From: Thiohalophilus sp.
Lineage (GTDB): Bacteria > Pseudomonadota > Gammaproteobacteria > UBA6429 > Thiohalophilaceae
Assembly (NCBI RefSeq): GCF_034522235.1
Contig: NZ_JAXHLN010000003.1
Span: 2,418,001-2,482,000 of the forward strand
DNA length: 64,000 nucleotides
Direction of reading: 5' to 3'
Below the pieces are notes generated by a model. That model saw only the letters and a program-made list of their open reading frames with translations, did not search any database and was not told where the DNA came from. Positions 1 through 8,047 of this stretch are shown here, piece after piece; position 1 is the first letter of the stretch, and each line of letters starts with the position of its first letter. A program made the position numbers and the translations under genes.

Positions 1-867
1 ATCATCGATGAAAGTATTGATAACCAGGCCTTATTTATTCAACATCAGACAAATGCCACCCGTTATGGCGAACTGACCGCCAGTGCACGCGTCGATGATC
101 ACAGCGATGCCGGCACGAATGAAACCTGGAGCCTGGGCTGGAGTAAAAAGGTCGGCAATCTGCGTTATCTGGCCTCTTACGGCACGGCTTTTAAAGCGCC
201 TTCGATCAATGATCTCTACTGGCCCAACAGTACCAGTACCTTCCTGGGCACCACCTATATCAGCGAAGGCAATCCGGACCTCGAACCGGAAGAGAGCGAC
301 ACGCTGGAACTGGGGTTACGCCACCAGCTCACTGCCAACAGTCGGTATGAGGTTTCCATCTACCAGACCAACCTCGACAACCTGATCGACTGGCAAACCA
401 CCCAGACCGGCGCCGACGAATTCACAACCACGCCCAGCAACATAGAAAACGCGACGATTCGTGGTCTGGAATTGATTGCTGCCACGCGGCTGTCGAACTG
501 GGAACTGTCCGGCTCGTTCACCCTGCTGTCGGCCAAAAACGATGCCACGGGGGTACAACTGGATAACCGGCCCAGGGAAAAAATGAAGCTTCAGGCGCTG
601 TGGAGCGAAGATGATAAAAAACTGACCATGGAGTTGCTTGGCGCGGGAACGCGCAAGGACCGGGATGGCAGTGTCGAGCTGGATGGCTATCACATCTTCA
701 ATCTCAACTACCAGTGGGATTATGCCAAACAGGCCACCGGCCGGATTCGTTTCGAGAATCTGTTTGACGAGGAGTATGTGCTCTCCAGCAGTTACGGTGG
801 AGACTACAACACTATCGGACGCAGCATGTTTATCGACTTTATCTACTATTTCGATAACCGGAAATAG
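1..867 (+). CDS. btuB: TonB-dependent vitamin B12 receptor BtuB, C-terminal part (5' end outside window)
   Basis: Reading frame 1 is open from the first base to the stop at 865-867, giving the last 288 residues of an outer-membrane beta-barrel. It contains the TonB-dependent receptor block SYGTAFKAPSINDLY, then EGNPDLEPEESDTLELG, then a final domain with alternating aromatic strands and GRIRFENLFDEEY near the end. These are the usual C-terminal landmarks of the BtuB/FhuA/CirA class. The specificity for corrinoids is inferred from context: eight cobalamin-related genes follow at very short spacing (tonB starts 3 bases after the stop). Such receptors move cobalamin into the periplasm using TonB energy. 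The plug domain, TonB box and any upstream riboswitch lie outside the window. A cobinamide or other corrinoid ligand is equally possible. Confidence 0.85.
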   Translation: MIDESIDNQALFIQHQTNATRYGELTASARVDDHSDAGTNETWSLGWSKKVGNLRYLASYGTAFKAPSINDLYWPNSTSTFLGTTYISEGNPDLEPEESDTLELGLRHQLTANSRYEVSIYQTNLDNLIDWQTTQTGADEFTTTPSNIENATIRGLELIAATRLSNWELSGSFTLLSAKNDATGVQLDNRPREKMKLQALWSEDDKKLTMELLGAGTRKDRDGSVELDGYHIFNLNYQWDYAKQATGRIRFENLFDEEYVLSSSYGGDYNTIGRSMFIDFIYYFDNRK

Positions 868-870
868 GCC

Positions 871-1572
871 ATGGTGGAGCGCTGGCAACCACAGTCACGG
901 CAACGCCTTGTCTTGCTGCTGCCACTCTCGCTGGCGCTCCACCTGCCCCTGCTCGCCTATTTTACCGCGCCGGTGATCCTGCCCGTCGCCGACTCGGCGC
1001 CGGGCATGTCTGTACGGATCGCGGCAAGCGCCACACACAACCGGACCGCGGACGACTCCGAGGCAAAAACCGTCGCCAGGCAAAAAATGCCATCTGAAAC
1101 AGAACCAGAACCGGTAAATCACAAGCCAGAACCAACACCTGAGCAACAGGACAAGGATTCTCAGAAAAAGGAACAGCAACGCCAATCCGAAACGATTAAG
1201 ACACCCGATCAAAAACAGAACAGGCAGATAAAAAAGACCGAGACCTTACACGCAGAACCAACACCGGCAGAACCGACCACCGACAGGGCACTGGTACAGC
1301 AGCGTTTGCAACAGGAAATGCCCAATCATTTCTATTATCCGCGCCTGGCGCGCCGCCAGGGCTACCAGGGCACGGTCACCCTGGGAATCGAACTGCATCG
1401 GCAAGGGTATATCGCCGAGATTCAGATCCTGAAAAGTTCCGGCTACCGGATCCTCGATCTGGCCGCCAGAGACGCGGCTAGTCGCATGGCGGTCGGTTGG
1501 GCGAACCAACTGGTGCATGAGCCCAGCGTCAAAATAAAATTACCCATCCAATACATCCTCACGGAGGGCTGA
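871..1572 (+). CDS. TonB-family energy transducer dedicated to the corrinoid receptor
   Basis: The 233-residue protein has the full TonB plan. A single N-terminal membrane anchor (about residues 12-35, LVLLLPLSLALHLPLLAYF) is followed by a charged Pro/Glu/Lys/Gln-rich periplasmic spacer (about 60-145). The C-terminal TonB domain (about 150-233) carries YPRLARRQGYQGTVTLGIEL and ILKSSGYRILDLAA. The family links the ExbB-ExbD proton motor to the TonB box of outer-membrane receptors. It lies between btuB and the adenosyltransferase gene with gaps of 3 and 2 bases, so it is probably cotranscribed and serves this BtuB. The ExbB-like and DUF2149 proteins further down the operon are candidate motor partners, though general ExbB/ExbD encoded elsewhere could also serve. 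Confidence 0.9.
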   Translation: MVERWQPQSRQRLVLLLPLSLALHLPLLAYFTAPVILPVADSAPGMSVRIAASATHNRTADDSEAKTVARQKMPSETEPEPVNHKPEPTPEQQDKDSQKKEQQRQSETIKTPDQKQNRQIKKTETLHAEPTPAEPTTDRALVQQRLQQEMPNHFYYPRLARRQGYQGTVTLGIELHRQGYIAEIQILKSSGYRILDLAARDAASRMAVGWANQLVHEPSVKIKLPIQYILTEG

Positions 1573-1574
1573 AC

Positions 1575-2126
1575 ATGGGACACCGCTTATCGAAAATTTA
1601 CACCCGCACCGGCGATCAGGGCGAAACCGGCCTGGGCGACGGCAGTCGGGTCAGCAAGACTCACCCGCGCGTGGAAACCTTCGGCACGGTGGATGAACTC
1701 AACAGCCTGATCGGCATGATCCTGGCGCATGAGCTGCCGCAGGCCGTGCGTGACTGCCTGGTGGCGATTCAGCACGATCTGTTCGATCTCGGCGGTGAGC
1801 TGAGCGTGCCCGGCTACGAAGCCGTCGATGCAAGTTATGCAGAGCGTCTGGAAACCGAGCTGGACAAATTCAACGACACCTTGCCGGCCCTCAAGGAGTT
1901 CATTCTTCCCGCCGGGGGCATCGCTACTTCCACCTGCCATCTGGCCCGCGCGGTCTGCCGCCGCGCTGAACGCGACGCTGTGGCCCTGGCCGCCAGTGAA
2001 GCAATCAACCCGGCGGGACTCATCTACCTGAACCGGCTTTCCGATCTGCTGTTTGTCGTCGCCCGGGTGCTGGCGCGGTTTGAAAACGGCGAGGAAGTCC
2101 TGTGGCAACCGGGGAAGAACCGATAA
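1575..2126 (+). CDS. pduO: PduO-type cob(I)alamin adenosyltransferase
   Basis: The 183-residue protein begins with the family ATP-binding motif TRTGDQGETGLGDGSRV (about residues 10-26), followed by DELNSLIG. It ends with the conserved helices carrying RRAERDAV and LNRLSDLLFVVAR. PduO-type enzymes transfer the adenosyl group of ATP to cob(I)alamin to make coenzyme B12 in the cytoplasm. The length is normal for a single-domain member. It starts 2 bases after the tonB stop. A second, unrelated adenosyltransferase (CobO type) is encoded about 6 kb downstream in the same operon, so the two may act on different corrinoids (imported versus incomplete). Confidence 0.93.
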   Translation: MGHRLSKIYTRTGDQGETGLGDGSRVSKTHPRVETFGTVDELNSLIGMILAHELPQAVRDCLVAIQHDLFDLGGELSVPGYEAVDASYAERLETELDKFNDTLPALKEFILPAGGIATSTCHLARAVCRRAERDAVALAASEAINPAGLIYLNRLSDLLFVVARVLARFENGEEVLWQPGKNR

Positions 2127-2146
2127 CGATCTCACTTTCCCGACAG

Positions 2147-2165
2147 GCGGGGAACGCCTCCCCGC
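2147..2165 (+). other. GC-rich hairpin between the adenosyltransferase and cobN-like genes
   Basis: Perfect 7-bp stem GCGGGGA/TCCCCGC with a 5-base loop in the only sizeable gap (63 bases) of the first operon. No T run follows, so it is unlikely to be a strong intrinsic terminator. It could set relative expression by RNA processing or partial attenuation. Confidence 0.45.
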
Positions 2166-2189
2166 GCGGCCAACTCACAGGCGATCCCG

Positions 2190-5100
2190 ATGAATGCCTA
2201 TATAATAAGAATCCTTCAGGCGCTGCTGCTTTGCGCCGGGCTGTTCGCCTCCGGCACGGCAAGCAGCGCCACGCTGTTTGGTATTGTCTCGGAGCGCTCC
2301 GCCCAGGACCTGGTCGCCGGCGCCAGACAATTCGCTGAAAGCCACCCCGGACACACGCTCAAGCTGCGCACGCCCTCGCAGATCGCCGCTTATTCGGACA
2401 AGCAGCTTGTGGAACAACTGCAAAAGGCCGACGCCATCCTGATCGCCGCGATCTTTTCCGAGCCGGTTCCCCGCCTGCAGCGGCTGCTTGACGAAACCGC
2501 GCTGGCGAAAGATATCCCACTGTTCATCACCCACAGCGACCGACGACTGATTCGCCTCTCCCGTCTTGGTGGCAAGCGCGTACTGCAAGACCTCGATGAC
2601 AAGCAACTGAATGCGATCAACGAGAACCCGGCGCACGACGAAGCGTACCGGGCGCATCTGGCAAACCTGATCGACGCCTACCCGGCGCAACAACGCTGGC
2701 TGGAATTGCGCGCCTACTGGCAAAACCGCGGCAGCGACAATGTGGCCGGGTTGATCGCCAGTCTTTTACAAAAGACCGACCCCACAATCAGCGTACCGCC
2801 ACTGAACCCCCGGGCCGCCGTACGTTATTACAATGACGAGCGAATGACGTCAGCGGATAAACTCGAGCTTGATCCCGACAAACCGCTGATCGCCATTCTC
2901 GACTACCACACCGGCGATCGGGCCGGGGATATCGACTTGCTGGAGATGTTGTGCGAGCGGCTTGAACAACGACGTTTTCAGTGCCTGGGCATCCTCGCCC
3001 GCTGGGGCCAGGCCAGTGTTCAGGCACTGCGGCAATTGTCACAGGGGATCCCCGGCGGCAAACCGGTTGCCATCATCAACTTGCAGGATTTCGCGGTCGG
3101 CGGCGGGGAACATCGCCGCGAGGCGACCCGTTTGCTGGAACAGATCGATGTCCCGGTATTAAAAGGCATCCGCCTGGCCGAGCGCACGGCGGATCAGTGG
3201 CAACTCTCCGAAGACGGCGTTCCCTGGAATGACGTCCATTACAAGGTCGCCATGCCGGAGATCCAGGGCAGCAGCCAGCCGCTGGTGCTGGCCACCCGCC
3301 GCGAACCCTTTATCGATCCGCTGACCGGGCTGGAGATTGCGCCGCTCGAACCGGCATCCCGTCAGGTGGATCGGATCGTTGCGCGCCTGTCCAACTGGCA
3401 CCGGCTGCAACGCAAACCCAACAGTGAGAAGCGCATTGCCGTTATTTACTACAATCATCCGCCGGGACGGCACAACGTCGGCGCCGACAACCTCGATGTG
3501 CCCGCCTCGCTCTGGGATCTGTTGCAGCATTTAAAAAAGGCCGGTTACCGCACCGGGCCGCTCCCCAAAGACCCCGAAGCCCTGCTGGAGCGGATCCAGG
3601 ATCAGGGGCTCAACCTGCCCGAGGATCATGCTGCCCTGACCCGGATGGCAGGCAAGACAAGCCGGCTCAGCCTGGCGGACTATCAAGACTGGTTCGACAC
3701 CCTGCCCGAGGCGGTCCGCGATGAGCTCAGCCACGGACCGCTGGCCTATCTCACCGCCATGTTGAAACAGGCGCGCGAGCGCCAGCAACCGCGGATCGGC
3801 AAGGCGCTACTTGAACGGACGATGAACGATATCCGTCATCTGCTGGAGAGTGTCGACCACCCGGCCCGGCAACGGGCGCTGGATCTGCTCGAGCAGTTGC
3901 AGACGGCCCACCGGGCGTCGCTGGCCGGCGAGGATCGAAACAACGCGATCCGGCGCCTGAACCGGGCGCTGCGAAACACGGGGATCGAGGGACTGCGCGG
4001 CTGGGGCGAGCCGCCGGGCAAGGTGATGGTACACGACAACCGGTTTGTGCTGCCCGGCATCCGTTTCGGCAATGTCTTTATCGGCCCGCAACCGCCGCGC
4101 GGCTGGGAGGTGAACGAGGAGCTGCTACACGCCAACCTCGCCTTTCCGCCGCTGCATCAATATCTGGCCTTCTATCGCTGGCTGCAAAATGAATTCAAGG
4201 CCGATGCCCTGGTGCATCTGGGTCGCCACTCGACGTACGAGTTCCTGCCGCGACGCCGGGTCGGGCTGACCGGCGAGGATTATCCGACCCTGATGGCCGG
4301 CGACCTCCCCGGGGTATATCCCTATATCGTCGACGGCGTCGGCGAAGGCATCCAGGCCAAGCGACGCGGCCTGGCGGTGATCGTCGATCACCTGACGCCG
4401 CCGCTGAAGACCACGCCGCTGTACGATGATCTGTTGCAGCTGCGCCAGCTGGTCGAAAGCTTCGAAGCCTCGCGTGATAACAGCCCGACTCGCACGCAGG
4501 CCGTGGAAAAAATTCGCGCGCTGATCGACGAACTCAACCTGCGCGAGGAACTCGAGGCGGTGATGCAAAAAGAGCTGGCCGTGCGCCAGATCGATTTCGA
4601 ACAGGTCGACGACGATCTGCTGGTCCACGAAGTGGGGCATTATCTGACCGAGATGCAGGAACGCTTCATGCCGCTGGGACTGCATGTGTTCGGTCGCGAC
4701 TGGGAAAGCGAGGCCGTCGACACCATGCTCGCTTCCATGATCGAACAATCCAGGATCGAGCAATCCGGGATGGATCAATCCGGGACGGATCGATCCGGGG
4801 ATAGCCGCCCCGGCGATGATACCCGCGCGGCGCTGGAAAACTCACCGGCGCAGGAGATCCGCGCCCTGCTCGCCGGGCTGGAAGGCCGCTTCGTCAAACC
4901 CGGCAAGGGTAACGATCCGATCCGCACCCCCGAGGCGTTACCGACCGGCCGAAATTTTCACGCACTGGACGGCAGCGTACTACCCACCCGGATCGGGTAC
5001 GAACTGGGCGTGCAACTGGCCCGCGAGGCCCGTCACAACAACCGCGACGAGGCACCGGGCAGTGAGGCGCTGGTGTTGTGGGCCTCCGATACGGTGCGCG

Positions 5101-6590
5101 ACGAAGGGGCGATGGTCGCCTTCGGGATGGACATGCTGGGGATCAAGCCAATCTGGAACAGTCGCGGCATCTTCAAGGGCATCGAACGGCTCGAACTGAA
5201 AGCGGGTCGCCAGCGTCGTGATATGGTGTTCACTACCTCGGGCCTGTTTCGCGATCTCTACGCCAACCTGCTGGTCTGGCTGGACAAGGCAGTGCTGCTG
5301 GCCCTGAATGGCGCCAGCGAAACCATCCGCCGCGAGCATCCGCAACTGGCCGAGGCCCTGCAGCATGCGCTGGCCCCGCTGGGCGACGAGCGCGATCCCG
5401 GCAACGAATCCCTGGCCCAAAATCACGTCGCCGCCAACTGGGTCCAGCAGGCACAGGAACTTATTAATAAGAATAAAAACGCGGCTCTGGCCGGCCGACT
5501 GGCGACATTGCGCCTGTTCGGCGATGCGCCGGGATCCTACGGTGCCGGCGTAAACCGGCTCGCCGAGCGTTCCGGCGCCTGGTCGGATCGGCGGCAACTG
5601 AGCCAGACCTATATCCATCGCATGGGGCATGCCTACGGCGCCGATCTTGACGGCCTGCCCGCCCATGACAGCTTCAGGGCCTCATTGGGCAAGGTTCGGC
5701 ACACCTATCTCGGCCGCGCCAGCAACCTGTACGGGCTGATGGATAACAACGATGCCTTTGATTATCTGGGCGGCCTGAGCATGGCGGTGGAACACACCGC
5801 CGGCACGGCACCGGATAATCACGTCATCCAGCACGCCGATCCAAACAATGCCGGTATCCAGCCCCTGGACAGCGCCCTGTTGCAGGAACTGCGCGGCCGG
5901 TTTCTCAATCCGGCCTGGTTGAAAGCTCTGATGAAACATGACTATGCCGGCGCACGCACCATGGGCAGTGAATTTATGGAATACCTGTGGGGCTGGCAAA
6001 TCACCAACCCGGCGATCATCAAGTCCTGGGTCTGGGATGAGGTCAAAGCGGTCTACATCGACGATCGTCACCAGCTTGGCCTGGACGAGTTTCTGGAACA
6101 GGGCCGGAACGCGCATGTGAAAACCAACATGCTGGCGATCATGCTGGTCGCCGCGCACAAGGAATTCTGGGAGGTCGACGCGCAGACGCGACAGGAACTG
6201 GCCCGGGCCTTTGCGCAACTGGTCAACCGCCACGGCCTGCCCGGCAGCGGGCATACCCGGGCGGACCATCCCATGCTGCAGGGGATCAAGCCCCTGCTGG
6301 ATGAACCGACCCGCCGGACGTTCGAAAACGTGCTGGCGGCGGCCGCCGGCCCCCAACAGCCGGCTAAACCGGACACCGTGACCACCACCATCAGTGAAAT
6401 CAAACCTGAATCCAGCACGACGCAAACCGAATCGCCTGCCAGTGAGAGCGAAGCGAAACCGTCCGAACCCCATGAACCGGGCAAGGAAAAGTGGCTGATC
6501 CTGGCCATTGCCCTGCTGGTGATAACCGGCGGTGCCCTGTATGAACGTTATTTGTCGGGGCGCCGGCTGACAACAAACCGAGGTCGATGA
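2190..6590 (+). CDS. Membrane-anchored, exported CobN/HmuS-like metal chelatase
   Basis: The 1466-residue protein belongs to the CobN/magnesium-chelatase H superfamily: the core has ALVHLGRHSTYEFLPRR (about residue 670), GDLPGVYPYIVDG, VDHLTPPLKTTPLYD, and near the end DNNDAFDYLGGLSMAVE. Unlike cytoplasmic CobN (around 1275 residues) it starts with a signal peptide (about 1-28, ILQALLLCAGLFASGTASSA). It ends with a Pro/Ser/Glu-rich tail and one membrane helix (WLILAIALLVITGGALY, about 1439-1455) followed by Arg/Lys, so the body should be periplasmic. The canonical G-T-H-G-x-L-E active-site block reads G-R-H-S-T-Y-E, keeping His and Glu. No ChlI/ChlD-type ATPase subunits (CobS/CobT chelatase) are nearby. 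Its 3' end overlaps an ExbB-like gene by 4 bases. The closest known arrangement is HmuS of Bacteroidetes haem loci. Metal insertion or removal on a corrinoid is inference. Confidence 0.8.
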   Translation: MNAYIIRILQALLLCAGLFASGTASSATLFGIVSERSAQDLVAGARQFAESHPGHTLKLRTPSQIAAYSDKQLVEQLQKADAILIAAIFSEPVPRLQRLLDETALAKDIPLFITHSDRRLIRLSRLGGKRVLQDLDDKQLNAINENPAHDEAYRAHLANLIDAYPAQQRWLELRAYWQNRGSDNVAGLIASLLQKTDPTISVPPLNPRAAVRYYNDERMTSADKLELDPDKPLIAILDYHTGDRAGDIDLLEMLCERLEQRRFQCLGILARWGQASVQALRQLSQGIPGGKPVAIINLQDFAVGGGEHRREATRLLEQIDVPVLKGIRLAERTADQWQLSEDGVPWNDVHYKVAMPEIQGSSQPLVLATRREPFIDPLTGLEIAPLEPASRQVDRIVARLSNWHRLQRKPNSEKRIAVIYYNHPPGRHNVGADNLDVPASLWDLLQHLKKAGYRTGPLPKDPEALLERIQDQGLNLPEDHAALTRMAGKTSRLSLADYQDWFDTLPEAVRDELSHGPLAYLTAMLKQARERQQPRIGKALLERTMNDIRHLLESVDHPARQRALDLLEQLQTAHRASLAGEDRNNAIRRLNRALRNTGIEGLRGWGEPPGKVMVHDNRFVLPGIRFGNVFIGPQPPRGWEVNEELLHANLAFPPLHQYLAFYRWLQNEFKADALVHLGRHSTYEFLPRRRVGLTGEDYPTLMAGDLPGVYPYIVDGVGEGIQAKRRGLAVIVDHLTPPLKTTPLYDDLLQLRQLVESFEASRDNSPTRTQAVEKIRALIDELNLREELEAVMQKELAVRQIDFEQVDDDLLVHEVGHYLTEMQERFMPLGLHVFGRDWESEAVDTMLASMIEQSRIEQSGMDQSGTDRSGDSRPGDDTRAALENSPAQEIRALLAGLEGRFVKPGKGNDPIRTPEALPTGRNFHALDGSVLPTRIGYELGVQLAREARHNNRDEAPGSEALVLWASDTVRDEGAMVAFGMDMLGIKPIWNSRGIFKGIERLELKAGRQRRDMVFTTSGLFRDLYANLLVWLDKAVLLALNGASETIRREHPQLAEALQHALAPLGDERDPGNESLAQNHVAANWVQQAQELINKNKNAALAGRLATLRLFGDAPGSYGAGVNRLAERSGAWSDRRQLSQTYIHRMGHAYGADLDGLPAHDSFRASLGKVRHTYLGRASNLYGLMDNNDAFDYLGGLSMAVEHTAGTAPDNHVIQHADPNNAGIQPLDSALLQELRGRFLNPAWLKALMKHDYAGARTMGSEFMEYLWGWQITNPAIIKSWVWDEVKAVYIDDRHQLGLDEFLEQGRNAHVKTNMLAIMLVAAHKEFWEVDAQTRQELARAFAQLVNRHGLPGSGHTRADHPMLQGIKPLLDEPTRRTFENVLAAAAGPQQPAKPDTVTTTISEIKPESSTTQTESPASESEAKPSEPHEPGKEKWLILAIALLVITGGALYERYLSGRRLTTNRGR
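4739..4798 (+). repeat. Four in-frame 15-bp tandem repeats inside the CobN-like gene
   Basis: Four units of 15 bp resembling GATCGAGCAATCCGG lie end to end and encode a hydrophilic Ile-Glu-Gln-Ser-Gly / Met-Asp-Gln-Ser-Gly / Thr-Asp-Arg-Ser-Gly linker at about residues 850-869. A fifth, more diverged unit follows. Being a multiple of three, copy-number change would keep the frame. Confidence 0.8.
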
Positions 6591-7051
6591 GTATGTTTAC
6601 CCAACAATCCATTCAGATGATGCATTATGCCGTGGACTGGTTGTTACAACCGGTCATCTATTGCCTGCTGTTCGTGGTACTGGCCGCCCTGTGGGAGAGC
6701 GGTATCGCCCTGAGCGAACGTTTCGGCGGGTTGAATAAACTGGTGCAACAGAACAATCCTGATCGCAGCGCCGCGCAGGGACGCCGACGGATCGAACGGG
6801 CCGATCTGCTGGCCCGTATCGGCCCCATGCTCGGCCTGATGGGCACGCTGATCCCCCTGGGCCCGGGACTGGCGGCGCTCGGCCAGGGGGATCTGCAGAC
6901 CCTGGCCCGCGCCGTCACCGTCGCCTTCGATACGACCGTCCTGGGTTTGCTGGTCGGGATCGCCGGCTTTATCCTCGGTCGCCTGCGCCGCCGCTGGTAC
7001 GACCAGCTTCTCGACACCCTGGAAACCCGCACACAGGAGAGCACCGCATGA
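6587..7051 (+). CDS. MotA/TolQ/ExbB-type proton-channel protein
   Basis: The 154-residue protein has an N-terminal membrane helix (about 17-36, LLQPVIYCLLFVVLAALWES), then the family core GPMLGLMGTLIPLGPGLAAL (about 79-98) and a third helix around FDTTVLGLLVGIAGFILG. This matches the ExbB/TolQ/MotA motif in which the last two helices line the proton path. It is shorter than ExbB (about 240). ATG 6587 overlaps the stop of the CobN-like gene (translational coupling); an ATG at 6593 is an alternative start. With the DUF2149 protein downstream it may form an ExbB/ExbD-like motor that drives either the local TonB or the exported chelatase. Which of the two cannot be decided from sequence. Confidence 0.82.
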   Translation: MSMFTQQSIQMMHYAVDWLLQPVIYCLLFVVLAALWESGIALSERFGGLNKLVQQNNPDRSAAQGRRRIERADLLARIGPMLGLMGTLIPLGPGLAALGQGDLQTLARAVTVAFDTTVLGLLVGIAGFILGRLRRRWYDQLLDTLETRTQESTA

Positions 7052-7719
7052 TAAGCGCCATCGGCATCGGTCCCGGCGACCCCAACTACATGACCCGCCT
7101 TGGCGAAGCCCGTCTGCAAAAAGCCGAACTCGTGGTCGGCTTTGAGACGGTCCTGAAACTGGCCGGCGAACTGATTCCCGCCAGCGCCGAGCGCGTGGTC
7201 CTGACCTACCGCAACCAGGAAGATCAACTGGCGCACGTGGCCGCCCGGCATGCCGCCGGCGCGCGTTGCGCGGTGCTGTTCATGGGCGATTTCCTGTTTT
7301 CGGGCTATCAGATGCTGGAACGGCTGGAGCGGGCCTGCGGCGAGCGGGTGGAACGCATTCCCGGGATCAGCGCCGCGCAACTGGTCGCCGCCGCCGGCGA
7401 TGTCTGCTTTGACGAGACCACTTTCATCACCTTCCATCGACGCGGCGATCTGCAGCCTTTCCAGCAACGGCTGGTAAACACCCTGCAGGAAGGCTGGAAC
7501 GCGATCGTGATTCCCCGCCCGTGGGATTTCATGCCGCACGAGATCAGCCGTTATCTGATCGAGCAGGGCGTCGATGAGCGGCATCCTCTGGAAGTATGGG
7601 AAAATCTCAGCGGCGAGGAGGATCACTGGTCGGGGACACTGGCCAGCTGTCCCGACTCGTTCAGTGACATGAGTATCCTGTTAATCCGCACGCTGACCCC
7701 CATCCCCAGCGCGGTATAG
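7048..7719 (+). CDS. CbiE-like precorrin C5-methyltransferase family protein
   Basis: The 223-residue protein has the SAM-dependent tetrapyrrole methylase fold: N-terminal AIGIGPGDPNYMTRLGEARL, FMGDFLFSGYQML where family members usually have G-D-P-x-F/Y, and RIPGISAAQLVAAA. It resembles CbiE (cobalt-precorrin-7 C5-methyltransferase, the N-terminal half of CobL). The start overlaps the ExbB-like stop by 4 bases. No other corrin-ring methyltransferase (CbiT, CbiF, CbiH, CbiL) is in the window, so this is a lone member between two motor genes. It could complete a pathway encoded elsewhere or have been recruited for another role. The change from Pro to Phe in the GDP-x-F motif is notable. Confidence 0.75.
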   Translation: MISAIGIGPGDPNYMTRLGEARLQKAELVVGFETVLKLAGELIPASAERVVLTYRNQEDQLAHVAARHAAGARCAVLFMGDFLFSGYQMLERLERACGERVERIPGISAAQLVAAAGDVCFDETTFITFHRRGDLQPFQQRLVNTLQEGWNAIVIPRPWDFMPHEISRYLIEQGVDERHPLEVWENLSGEEDHWSGTLASCPDSFSDMSILLIRTLTPIPSAV

Positions 7720-7732
7720 GGAGGCGACCACT

Positions 7733-8047
7733 ATGCACGGAGAGTCCCGACATCGTCTCGACAGCAACCGCTTCGATCCGCCGGATCAGGAGCCGCTGGG
7801 CCCGCTGGCCAATCTGGTGGATATTATGCTGGTCTTCGCCTGCGGGCTGATCGCCGCGCTGGCCGCCAGCCAGGGCGGCCTGGCCGATTATACCCGGGCC
7901 GGCGGTCAAACCATTGAACAGGGCAGAGAGATCCCGGAGATGCCGAGCGTCGCCGGTGAAGCCGGCGCCGGCTATGAGTCCGTCGGCAAAGTCTACCGCG
8001 ATCGCAAAACCGGCAAGCTGATTTTGATTGGAGAAGAACATGAGTAA
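7733..8047 (+). CDS. DUF2149 protein, ExbD-like single-pass membrane protein
   Basis: The 104-residue protein has a short cytoplasmic N-terminus, one membrane helix (about 26-47, ANLVDIMLVFACGLIAALAA) and a small periplasmic tail. The helix begins with L-V-D30-I-M-L-V-F, closely resembling the I-D-V-M-L-V-L of ExbD/TolR, whose Asp carries the proton. I recognise the family as DUF2149, which co-occurs with CobN-like and ExbB-like genes. A strong ribosome site AGGGAGG lies 8 bases before the ATG. The stop overlaps the start of cobO by 8 bases. The role as the ExbD partner of the ExbB-like protein is inferred from motif and order. Confidence 0.75.
   Translation: MHGESRHRLDSNRFDPPDQEPLGPLANLVDIMLVFACGLIAALAASQGGLADYTRAGGQTIEQGREIPEMPSVAGEAGAGYESVGKVYRDRKTGKLILIGEEHE

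Noticed and set aside
2190-6590. Ordinary aerobic cobaltochelatase subunit CobN
   Set aside because: Signal peptide, C-terminal membrane anchor, changed active-site block and absence of the ATPase subunits argue for a different, exported group.
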